DNA from: Streptomyces zagrosensis
Lineage (GTDB): Bacteria; Actinomycetota; Actinomycetes; Streptomycetales; Streptomycetaceae
DNA length: 32,501 nt
Assembly: GCF_014203645.1 (NCBI RefSeq)
Contig: NZ_JACHJL010000038.1
Coordinates: forward strand, 1-32,501
Direction: 5' to 3'
Shown: positions 26,057-32,501 of the stretch, in pieces
Numbering within the stretch: position 1 is the first letter of the stretch
Layout: every line of letters begins with the position of its first letter
Notes under the pieces: model-generated
Database searches by the model: none
Told to the model about the DNA's origin: nothing
Seen by the model: only the letters and a program-made list of their open reading frames with translations
Program-made: the position numbers and the translations under genes

Positions 26057-26091
26057 GGAGCCATGCTACTTGGTGACGCATATTGTGCAAC
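26056..26091 (-). promoter_or_regulatory. Leaderless promoter of the exporter with overlapping palindromic operator
   Basis: On the minus strand, -35 TTGCAC (26090-26085), a 16-bp spacer and -10 TAGCAT (26068-26063) place the start about 7 nt later, at the ATG of the exporter (26056). The -35 and spacer overlap an imperfect 19-bp palindrome GTGACGCATATTGTGCAAC (26073-26091; half-site GTnnCnCA). This is a fitting site for the divergent TetR regulator. The assignment is by eye. Confidence 0.5.
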
Positions 26092-26168
26092 AGAACGTTT
26101 CATCGCTTAGTTTGATTCCTGCCACCGCACACCGCATGTCCCGGGCATGCCGAAGAAGATAGGCCGGT

Positions 26169-26717
26169 ATGGACAACAGGTTCCTCGATGCCGCCGTCAC
26201 TCTCATGGACGGCGTGGGCTGGGACAGCGTGACGCTACAGGCCGTCGCCGACAAGGCGGGCGTCTCGCGGGCGACCCTATGGCGGCAGGTCGGTGGAAAG
26301 GACGCGTTGCGCGAGGCTCTGCTGCACCGGCTCTCCCGGGACTATCGCGACGCCCTGTGGCCCGTGCTCACCGCGGAGGGCACCGGCCGGGAACGGTTGC
26401 GGCGGGCCCTGGAGCAACTGTGTTCCGTACTCGACCGGCATCTGCCGCTCCTCGCCGCCTTCGACACGGCGTTCCACGATGCCCCGTCAGGCGACTCCGA
26501 CGAACTGCCCACAGGGTTCGTGCAACCGCTCGCCCGCCTGGTGCGCGACGGGGTGGCAGATGGCTCCCTGCATCCACCGACCGACTGCGAGCAGGCGGCC
26601 AGCCTCGTGTTCAACGCGGTGTGCTGGCCCTATGTACATCTGCGCCGGCATCACGCGTGGCCACCTGACGAGGCGCGCCGCCTGCTGCTCGATCTCGTGC
26701 TGAAAGGTGTCAGCTGA
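26169..26717 (+). CDS. TetR/AcrR-family regulator, 182 aa
   Basis: The N-terminal HTH (VTLQAVADKAGVSRATLWRQ, residues about 21-40) has the canonical TetR form. It is followed by a helical ligand domain (LRRALEQLCSVLDRHLPLLA and onward). It is divergent from the exporter with 112 bp between the starts and a palindrome in that gap, the standard arrangement for a repressor of its own efflux pump that is relieved by the exported compound. Its 3' end overlaps that of the SznF-like gene by 8 bp (convergent). Repressor function and ligand are inferred. Confidence 0.9.
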   Translation: MDNRFLDAAVTLMDGVGWDSVTLQAVADKAGVSRATLWRQVGGKDALREALLHRLSRDYRDALWPVLTAEGTGRERLRRALEQLCSVLDRHLPLLAAFDTAFHDAPSGDSDELPTGFVQPLARLVRDGVADGSLHPPTDCEQAASLVFNAVCWPYVHLRRHHAWPPDEARRLLLDLVLKGVS

Positions 26718-28119
26718 ACTTCCGGAGCATGTCCTCCGGGATGATCGGCTGGTGGTAGGTGCACTCTCCCGAAAGCACCGTCGAGCCGTGCAGCCGGGAC
26801 ATGGGGATGAGCACCTTGTCGCCCTCGTTGAGGGCGATTTTGTGCGTCACGTTGTTCCAGAAGTGCATCTGCCCTGACTCGATCATGACGAGCCGGTGTT
26901 CGTCGTGCACATGTGTGGTCGAGGTCTCGTCCGACGACTCTACGAAGGTGTCCAGGTCAACCTCGATGCCCTCGCTCGTGATGTGGTGATCGAGCTTCGC
27001 GGCCTTCTCCTGGTACTGCTCGATGTTATCCGCCCACGTCAACTGCTCGGTGACGTCGCGGTCCCACAGGTCAGCGAACCAAACGGCGTCCCGGAAACCG
27101 GCGTGGACCCCCTCGATCACCCGACGGCCGAACCGCTGCAGGAGCGGACCGACCAAGTCCTCCACCAGCTGCACCAAGTCTGACTCGGTGAGGGTTTTTT
27201 GGGCGTCGAAGAACTTGGTGTCGGCGTCGAGGGTGTGCGCAAGAACGGAGGACAGCGGGATGCGCATGGCCTCCTCGTCGATCTTCTTGTGGAGCAGTGC
27301 CCCGATGAAGGCGAAGAGTCGCTCGTGGTTGCGCGAGGTGAAGTGCAGATAGTTGGCTCGGGCGAGGGAAGTCCCCAAACAGAGCTGCCAGTAGGCCCCC
27401 TCAGTCGCGACGAGGCCCGCTCCGGCGAGCAGCTTCTCGTACGCGTCCGACAGGTGGACCCACTGCCCGTACGCCTCGACCAGGTGCCGGCGCATCGTTG
27501 GGTGCGCAGTGCCGTACTCACCCAGCGCGTTGTGGGCGGCGGCGGCGTTGGACGAGGGCAAGAAGGCGGTCAGTTGCACCAGTAGGAAGGTGCCAGCCTC
27601 CTTGCAGCCACGGGCGGACCAGGCCGTGTCGAAAGCGTGCCCTGGCGCAGCGATGCGCTGTTGATACCGCTCTCGGACGTGCCGCTTCAGTGCACCCAAC
27701 TCGACGGTTTCTAGCGGTTCCCTGACCTCATCCAGAAGCGTGAAGAGGTGCCGCTCCAGGATCGGCCTGGCGAGGGCGGCGTAGGCGCGGTTTCGCGCCG
27801 AGTAGAAATGGGCGCCGTCGCTCGCCGCGGTGTCGACGTCCGTCGGCGGCAGGTAGAGAAGCTCGCTGTCGTAGGCGTTCCTGAGCATGCGGTGTCCGAG
27901 CAGCGCACTCAGCTTCAGGGCGTTCTCCACCGGCATCGGCTTGCTGTAGTCGAGCCAGTCCAGGTCGTCCGGCCGGACAGGCCGACGGTACGGGTTGTCC
28001 TGCGTCGTGAGCTCGTATCGCTCGGCAGCGCGAAACGCCTTGTTCGCCGCGAACTCCTTGACCATGGAATGTGCGTCCCCGGCAGCCGCAAGCTCCGGAA
28101 CCTCGATGGCTGATGGCAT
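26710..28119 (-). CDS. SznF-like two-domain protein (HDO-like fold plus cupin), 469 aa
   Basis: ATG 28119 follows GGAGGGG; upstream in-frame sequence belongs to the preceding gene in another frame. Length and layout match SznF (about 471 aa), the streptozotocin enzyme that N-hydroxylates N-methylarginine and rearranges it to an N-nitrosourea. Shared landmarks (compared from memory) are DNPYRRPVRP (41-50), FYSARNRAYAALARPILER (105-123), NHERLFAFIGAL (264-275) and the cupin. Cupin ligands are visible: His403 and His405 in THVHDEH, and His444 in SRLHG. The diiron ligands of the HDO domain seem lost: the helix reads EAYGQWVH without the expected later His, GALLHKK has no Glu, and no HxxxDxxH is found near 300-320. 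Likely role: cupin-catalysed N-N bond formation on a substrate oxygenated by the upstream protein. Confidence 0.8.
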   Translation of the reverse strand: MPSAIEVPELAAAGDAHSMVKEFAANKAFRAAERYELTTQDNPYRRPVRPDDLDWLDYSKPMPVENALKLSALLGHRMLRNAYDSELLYLPPTDVDTAASDGAHFYSARNRAYAALARPILERHLFTLLDEVREPLETVELGALKRHVRERYQQRIAAPGHAFDTAWSARGCKEAGTFLLVQLTAFLPSSNAAAAHNALGEYGTAHPTMRRHLVEAYGQWVHLSDAYEKLLAGAGLVATEGAYWQLCLGTSLARANYLHFTSRNHERLFAFIGALLHKKIDEEAMRIPLSSVLAHTLDADTKFFDAQKTLTESDLVQLVEDLVGPLLQRFGRRVIEGVHAGFRDAVWFADLWDRDVTEQLTWADNIEQYQEKAAKLDHHITSEGIEVDLDTFVESSDETSTTHVHDEHRLVMIESGQMHFWNNVTHKIALNEGDKVLIPMSRLHGSTVLSGECTYHQPIIPEDMLRKFS

Positions 28120-28120
28120 C

Positions 28121-28909
28121 TCAGTCTTCCCCTCCGGTGGTGGTACTCGGCGAATGATGGAACGGGCACGTGGCATACATGTCGGACTCGTCATCCGGGA
28201 TGAAGTACTGCCGCCATTCGAAGTTCGATGGATCTCCGTAGTTGCCCATCGACGGGTGTAACGGAGCGACGTCCCACTTTTCGAGGCGGTCTCGAATACG
28301 ACGGCGCGCGGCGGTGCCCGCCGGCGTTCCACCGTCTATTCCATGAAACACGTTGCGCGGTTGGAAGAGCAATACCAGACAATCGCCCAGATGGCGTGAC
28401 GCACGCAGTACATGCGTGGGGGCTGCGGCGAAGACGAACATCGCCGTGCCGTGGAAGCTAAATTCCCAGTCCGCGTCGTCGGGGTTCGTGGGAAATCCCT
28501 CGGGCCACAGTGTCTCGTCCTGACCGTGCAAGTGCTGCAGAGCGGACCAGAAGACCCGCCCGTAGTCCTCGTGCGTCGTGTCCTTTTTGGGTACGTCGAC
28601 GAATGCTGCGAGGACCTGCCGACGCTCCGGTGTCGGGCGCGAGTAGTCCAGGAACCCCGCGAGTGCGGCTGCCAGATCAGAGAAGTCGGTGCTGTTCGTA
28701 TAGGTGACGAACAGCTCGCGCCGCTCGAGCGCACGCCGACCGAAATGGCATGGATATTCCCGGTCGCCCACATTCTTTCGAAAGCACTTCACGGCTTCTC
28801 TGAACCAGCCGGGCCCCAGGTCTGGTCCCGCCTGCGGGTCTAACAGGTGAACGCGACTGCGGGCGAGTTCGGAAAACTCGGTCCGGCATGTTTCGAGTTT
28901 CGCTCCCAT
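28121..28909 (-). CDS. YqcI/YcgG-family protein, probable heme-dependent N-hydroxylase, 262 aa
   Basis: ATG 28909 lies 4 bp after the NRPS stop, with AAGGAG formed by the last NRPS codons. Family motifs are EYPCHFGRR (51-59), DWEFSFHGTAMFVFAAAP (147-164), RHLGDCLVLLFQPRNVF (172-188), NYGDPSNFEWRQYF (223-236) and CPFHH (248-252). This family includes DcsA (arginine N-omega-hydroxylase of D-cycloserine biosynthesis) and GntA (guanitoxin), small heme proteins that N-oxygenate guanidine-type amino acids. The conserved Cys and His residues are candidates for heme ligation. Position between the NRPS and the SznF-like protein suggests it makes the N-hydroxylated amino acid that the cupin protein rearranges. 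The substrate (perhaps arginine) is inferred, not shown. Confidence 0.85.
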   Translation of the reverse strand: MGAKLETCRTEFSELARSRVHLLDPQAGPDLGPGWFREAVKCFRKNVGDREYPCHFGRRALERRELFVTYTNSTDFSDLAAALAGFLDYSRPTPERRQVLAAFVDVPKKDTTHEDYGRVFWSALQHLHGQDETLWPEGFPTNPDDADWEFSFHGTAMFVFAAAPTHVLRASRHLGDCLVLLFQPRNVFHGIDGGTPAGTAARRRIRDRLEKWDVAPLHPSMGNYGDPSNFEWRQYFIPDDESDMYATCPFHHSPSTTTGGED

Positions 28910-28913
28910 GAGT

Positions 28914-31900
28914 TCACTCCTTGACGAGAAGGTTCTCTGTCCATTGCCCAAGGTTCGGGTCGCGGAGAATCTCGTAGTGATCTCCCGTGATTTCTCGCGC
29001 GCTCAGTCGGCCGGCCGTAAGGAAAGACCAGCCCTCGTCGAGCGATCGTGCTGAATGACTCGGCCGATACAGCGTCGTCTCGACCTGTGCGGGGCTCGGG
29101 CGATACGCAGCCGCGGCTCGCAAATTCGCTCCGTACACCTCGACGCGGCGCGCGAAGGAACCAAGACGCAGCGATTCCGGGACGAGCCCGTGCTCACGCG
29201 CCCGCTCGAAAGCGTCGAACACACTCCCCGACGCCGGCGCGGGTACGTCCGTCAGGCTGTGCATGCTGGCCAGGTCCTCGACGAAGGCCACTGCGATGTC
29301 CTCGTCGGAGGCGTGCGGACAGCCCGGTGGCAGGCTGTCCAGGAGGACCAAGTCCACCTCGCCTGCGGCAGCGCCCAGTTGGCGGGCCATTTCGAAGGCC
29401 ACCGCACCGCCGAACGACCACCCCAGCAGGGTATATGGACCCTCGTACCCCGCGCTGTCGATCTCCCGCAGATACCGCGCGGCCATGTCTTCGATGCTGC
29501 GGTCCGGTTCCTGAGCCGGGTCCAGGCCGTGTGCCTGAAGGCCGAGGACGGGGCGAGAGCGCGTAAGGCGGCGGGCGAGGTCCGCGTAGCAGAAGATACC
29601 GCCCCCGACTGGGTGCACACAGAAGATCGGCTTGCCGGAGGCTCGTACGTCGAGAGGTACGAGCACCGAGGAGTCAACCTTTCGCTGTCCCTCCTGCCCA
29701 CCGGCCAGCAAATCCGCCAGGCCCGCCACGGTGGGCCTGCGGAAGATCTCCGCCAGGGGAACATCGACGCCCGACGCCGCGTGGATCTTCACGACGAGCG
29801 CGGCCGCCAGCAGGGAGTGCCCGCCCAGGTCGAAGAAGTTGGCGTCCGGACCCGGTTGGGGCCGGTCGAGCACCTCACCGAAGGCCGATGCCACGAGCCA
29901 CTCCTCGAGTGTCCGCGGCGCCCCCGACATCTGCTGTCCGGTGTCGTACGCGACCTCGATCCGCGACCGCAACCGGTTGCGGTCGATCTTGCCGCTGATG
30001 GTGCGCGGCAGGCTCTCAACGACGTTGAAGAAGTTCGGGACGAGCGACTGGACAAGCCGCGAGGCCAGGTACTCGCGCAGTGGTTGGGGCGATGCGCTCG
30101 TGCGTCCGGGCTCAAGGACGACGTACGCGTGGAGCCTGTTGTCTCCCGGAGCGTGCTCCTTGATCACCACGGCGGATTCGGCCACTCCGGCAAAGGAGTC
30201 GACGGCCGACTCGATCTCCTCCGGCTCAACCCGGTGCCCGCGGATTTTCATCTGCTCGTCGAGCCGGCCCAGGAATTCGATGCGGCCGTCGGGCAAATAC
30301 CGTGCGGCGTCGCCGGTGCGATACGCCTTGCCCGCCGGGGCCCCGCTCACCGGGTTGTCAACGAAGCGCTCGGCGGTGAGTTCGGGGCGGTTCACATAAC
30401 CTCGACCGACCTGGACTCCGGCGACGAGCAACTCACCCGGCGCACCGGTCGGCGCAGGCCGGCCGGTTCGGTCCACCACGTACAACCGGACCTGGTCGAG
30501 CGGCTTCCCGATCGTGACGACGTCGTCGTGCAAAATGCGCCCCATGGTGACGTACACCGTCGTCTCGGCCGGACCGTAGAGGTTGTACAGCTCGCATCCG
30601 TAGCGGTCGATCACCCGTCGGGCCAAATCGCGGGTCAACACCTCGCCGGCGCTGAAAATCCGACGCAGCGCCGGCAGGTCGCCCGCACGATCGTCGTCGA
30701 CGAACGTCCGCAGCAGGGACGGCACGAACCCGGCCGTCGTCACCCCGTGCCGCCGCATCAGGTCGGCGAGGTACCTGACATCTCCCTCGCGGCCGTGGTC
30801 CGCCACGACGACATGAGCGCCGACCGCCAACGGCCAGAGCATTTCCTGAATGTGGACGTCGAACATCGTCGAGGTCTTGTGCAGCGTCGGCTCGCCCACC
30901 GCCAGCCGGTGAGCCTCCTGGAGCGAGTCCACGAGGTTGGCCAGGGACCGGTGCTCGATGACGACGCCCTTGGGATGGCCGGTCGATCCGGAGGTGTAGA
31001 TGACGTATGCCGCGTTGTCCGGAGCGGAGGAGAAGAGTTCGGCGCCGGCGATCTCCGTGTTGTCGGTCTCCGCCGTGCTGACAGAGAGGATGTTCCGACC
31101 GTCGCCGTCACCGGCTACGTTCGCGGCTGTCGCGTTGTGGACCAAGACCACTCGCGCATCGACGTCATCGACAATGAACGCGGCCTGCTCGGACGGGATT
31201 TGCGGGTCGACGGGGACGTAGACGCCACCGGCCTTCATGACCGCGAGAGCGGCCACGAGGTGGTCCGTTCCGCGCTCCAGGAAGACCGCCACGGGTGACT
31301 CGAGGCCGACTCCGTGCGCAACGAGCCGACGAGCGAGCCGCGAACTCTGCTCGTGCAACTGTCCATACGTCAGGCACGCGTCGCCGTGCGTCACCGCCGG
31401 CTGATCCGGAATATTCGCCGCCATCTCGGCCAGGCGCTCGGGCACCGTCGGGACGGCCACGGGGACGGGGATGCCGTGCGTGCCCGCAGCGGCGGCCCGC
31501 TCCCGCGGTGTGCGGATGTCAAGCTCATTCAAAGACACGGAGACGTTGTCGGCAATCTCCTGCAGGACGACGCGGTAGTGCTCGCCGAGCCGCTCGACCG
31601 TCGCGGCCTCGAACAGGTTGCTGCGGTAGGTGAATTGGCAGGCCAAACCCCCTTCTCGCCGGGTCGCGTCCAAGATCAGATCGAACTTCGTCCCCTGGGG
31701 ACGGAAGGTCAGCTCCTCCGTGGACAGGCCGTCCAGACTCCAGTCCGCGATCTCCCCGTGGTCGAGCTGGAACATGGTCTGGAACAGGGGGGTTCGGCTG
31801 AGGTCGCGTTCAGGCTGAAGTTCTTCCACGAGGCGCTCGAAGGGCAGATCTTGATGCTCGTACGCGTCCAGAGCGTGCTCCCGCACCTGCGCCAGCAGGT

Positions 31901-32501
31901 CGGTGAAGGATTGGTCGCCCGAAAGGTCGGAGCGCAGGACGAGGGTGTTAACGAAGAAGCCGATCAGGTTCTCCGTCTCGGCGCGATTACGGTTCGCGAC
32001 CGGCACGCCCACCGCGATGTCGTCCTGCCCGCTGTATCGCGACAGCAGCACCTGGTACGCCGCCAACAGCAGCATGAACACGCTCGCTTGACGCTCCTGG
32101 GACAGCCGGTCGAGCTCCGCCACGAGGCCCTCCGGTATCGAGAACTCAATCACCCCGGCCCGCTCGTCCGGGCTGCTCGTATGTGGGAAGTCGGTGGGCA
32201 GCGCAAGCGTCTGCGTGCCGTCGAGGCGCTCCCGCCAGTAGATCAGGTCCTTGTCGACGGCCGCCCGGGACTCCTGGCGCGACTCCCAGTACGCAAAGTC
32301 GGCGTACTGGAGGGGCAGCGGTTCCAAGGTCGGGGTCAGGGCCATGGTCGGCTCAAGATCCGCCAACGGCCGGTAAAGCGTGTTCAGTTCCTTGATGAAG
32401 ATGTTGTGCGACCAGGCGTCGGAGGCGATGTGATGCTGGGAGATGACGAGGTAATGCTCGTCCGGGGCGAGCCTGATCAGATGCGTACGGATCGGGGCCT
32501 C
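28914..32501 (-). CDS. NRPS terminal module C-A-PCP-TE, 5' partial
   Basis: The frame runs off the right edge; 1195 residues are visible. Counting from the edge: a condensation domain with active-site HHIASDAW at 23-30 (only its second part upstream of the motif is missing), to about 340. The adenylation domain follows at about 360-850, with YTSGSTGHPKG at 502-512, LYGPAET and the closing Lys in ISGKIDR. The carrier domain has its phosphopantetheine Ser at 896 (DLGGHS). The thioesterase is at about 945-1195, with nucleophile Ser1029 (GWSFGG), Asp1055 and His1175 (GDHYEI). By GrsA alignment from memory, the specificity residues read D V Q G F A L V Y K, which I cannot assign. As the releasing module it loads the last amino acid, possibly the N-N bonded residue made by the two downstream genes, and frees the peptide by hydrolysis or cyclisation. 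Confidence 0.93.
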   Translation of the reverse strand, partial: EAPIRTHLIRLAPDEHYLVISQHHIASDAWSHNIFIKELNTLYRPLADLEPTMALTPTLEPLPLQYADFAYWESRQESRAAVDKDLIYWRERLDGTQTLALPTDFPHTSSPDERAGVIEFSIPEGLVAELDRLSQERQASVFMLLLAAYQVLLSRYSGQDDIAVGVPVANRNRAETENLIGFFVNTLVLRSDLSGDQSFTDLLAQVREHALDAYEHQDLPFERLVEELQPERDLSRTPLFQTMFQLDHGEIADWSLDGLSTEELTFRPQGTKFDLILDATRREGGLACQFTYRSNLFEAATVERLGEHYRVVLQEIADNVSVSLNELDIRTPRERAAAAGTHGIPVPVAVPTVPERLAEMAANIPDQPAVTHGDACLTYGQLHEQSSRLARRLVAHGVGLESPVAVFLERGTDHLVAALAVMKAGGVYVPVDPQIPSEQAAFIVDDVDARVVLVHNATAANVAGDGDGRNILSVSTAETDNTEIAGAELFSSAPDNAAYVIYTSGSTGHPKGVVIEHRSLANLVDSLQEAHRLAVGEPTLHKTSTMFDVHIQEMLWPLAVGAHVVVADHGREGDVRYLADLMRRHGVTTAGFVPSLLRTFVDDDRAGDLPALRRIFSAGEVLTRDLARRVIDRYGCELYNLYGPAETTVYVTMGRILHDDVVTIGKPLDQVRLYVVDRTGRPAPTGAPGELLVAGVQVGRGYVNRPELTAERFVDNPVSGAPAGKAYRTGDAARYLPDGRIEFLGRLDEQMKIRGHRVEPEEIESAVDSFAGVAESAVVIKEHAPGDNRLHAYVVLEPGRTSASPQPLREYLASRLVQSLVPNFFNVVESLPRTISGKIDRNRLRSRIEVAYDTGQQMSGAPRTLEEWLVASAFGEVLDRPQPGPDANFFDLGGHSLLAAALVVKIHAASGVDVPLAEIFRRPTVAGLADLLAGGQEGQRKVDSSVLVPLDVRASGKPIFCVHPVGGGIFCYADLARRLTRSRPVLGLQAHGLDPAQEPDRSIEDMAARYLREIDSAGYEGPYTLLGWSFGGAVAFEMARQLGAAAGEVDLVLLDSLPPGCPHASDEDIAVAFVEDLASMHSLTDVPAPASGSVFDAFERAREHGLVPESLRLGSFARRVEVYGANLRAAAAYRPSPAQVETTLYRPSHSARSLDEGWSFLTAGRLSAREITGDHYEILRDPNLGQWTENLLVKE

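Noticed and set aside
29055..31298. 747-codon open frame on the plus strand, antisense to the NRPS
   Set aside because: Its translation is Arg/Gly/Val-rich with no family motif, and the opposite strand encodes a complete set of NRPS motifs. It is a GC-rich shadow frame.

Overview
The window is high-GC actinobacterial DNA, almost certainly Streptomyces or a close relative. Signs of this are the GC-rich third positions, rare TTA codons, the ISAs1/IS4/IS256/IS630/IS1380/IS1182-type elements common in that genus, a SARP regulator, StrR-type ParB-domain regulators and a butyrolactone-receptor-like TetR remnant. It looks like an accessory region, with a rearranged insertion-sequence graveyard on the left and an intact biosynthetic cluster on the right.

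Left part (about 1-22.7 kb). A truncated HExxH metallopeptidase-like gene and the tail of a recombinase flank an IS4-family element. A hypothetical gene follows, then a decayed array of methyltransferase and Nudix modules carrying several single-base frameshifts in G runs. After these come a strong hairpin terminator, a small hypothetical gene, an IS701-like remnant, and an N-terminally deleted ISAs1 element. Next to that element is a secreted glycine-rich protein resembling mycobacterial PGRS repeats. Two tandem StrR-like regulators (one normal, one degenerate) and a third wrecked copy follow, then an MHS-type MFS transporter. A fused IS1380/IS630 scar precedes an intact HTH - ImmA/IrrE - membrane protein module (14.3-16.6 kb). 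The rest is remnants of IS1182, aldehyde dehydrogenase, IS630, IS3, a LuxR-like regulator, IS256, an SDR and a TetR regulator, with one intact SDR gene (18.9-19.7 kb).

Right part (22.7-32.5 kb). These genes are intact and form the tail of a nonribosomal peptide cluster. On the minus strand an NRPS terminal module (C-A-PCP-TE, running off the right edge) is followed after 4 bp by a YqcI/YcgG-family protein, the family of the heme N-hydroxylases DcsA and GntA. One base further on is a 469-residue protein with the architecture of SznF, the N-N bond-forming enzyme of streptozotocin biosynthesis. Its C-terminal cupin keeps the three-His metal site, but its central diiron (HDO) domain appears to have lost the metal ligands. 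A plausible reading is a split pathway: the heme enzyme N-oxygenates an amino acid (perhaps arginine) and the cupin makes an N-N bonded residue (diazeniumdiolate or N-nitroso), which the NRPS incorporates and releases. An EntS-like MFS exporter, a divergent TetR regulator sharing a compact promoter/operator with it, and a SARP/AfsR-type activator complete the cluster. Export by an EntS-like pump and the recalled resemblance to graminine (gramibactin/chalkophomycin-type) gene pairs make a metal-binding product a reasonable hypothesis.
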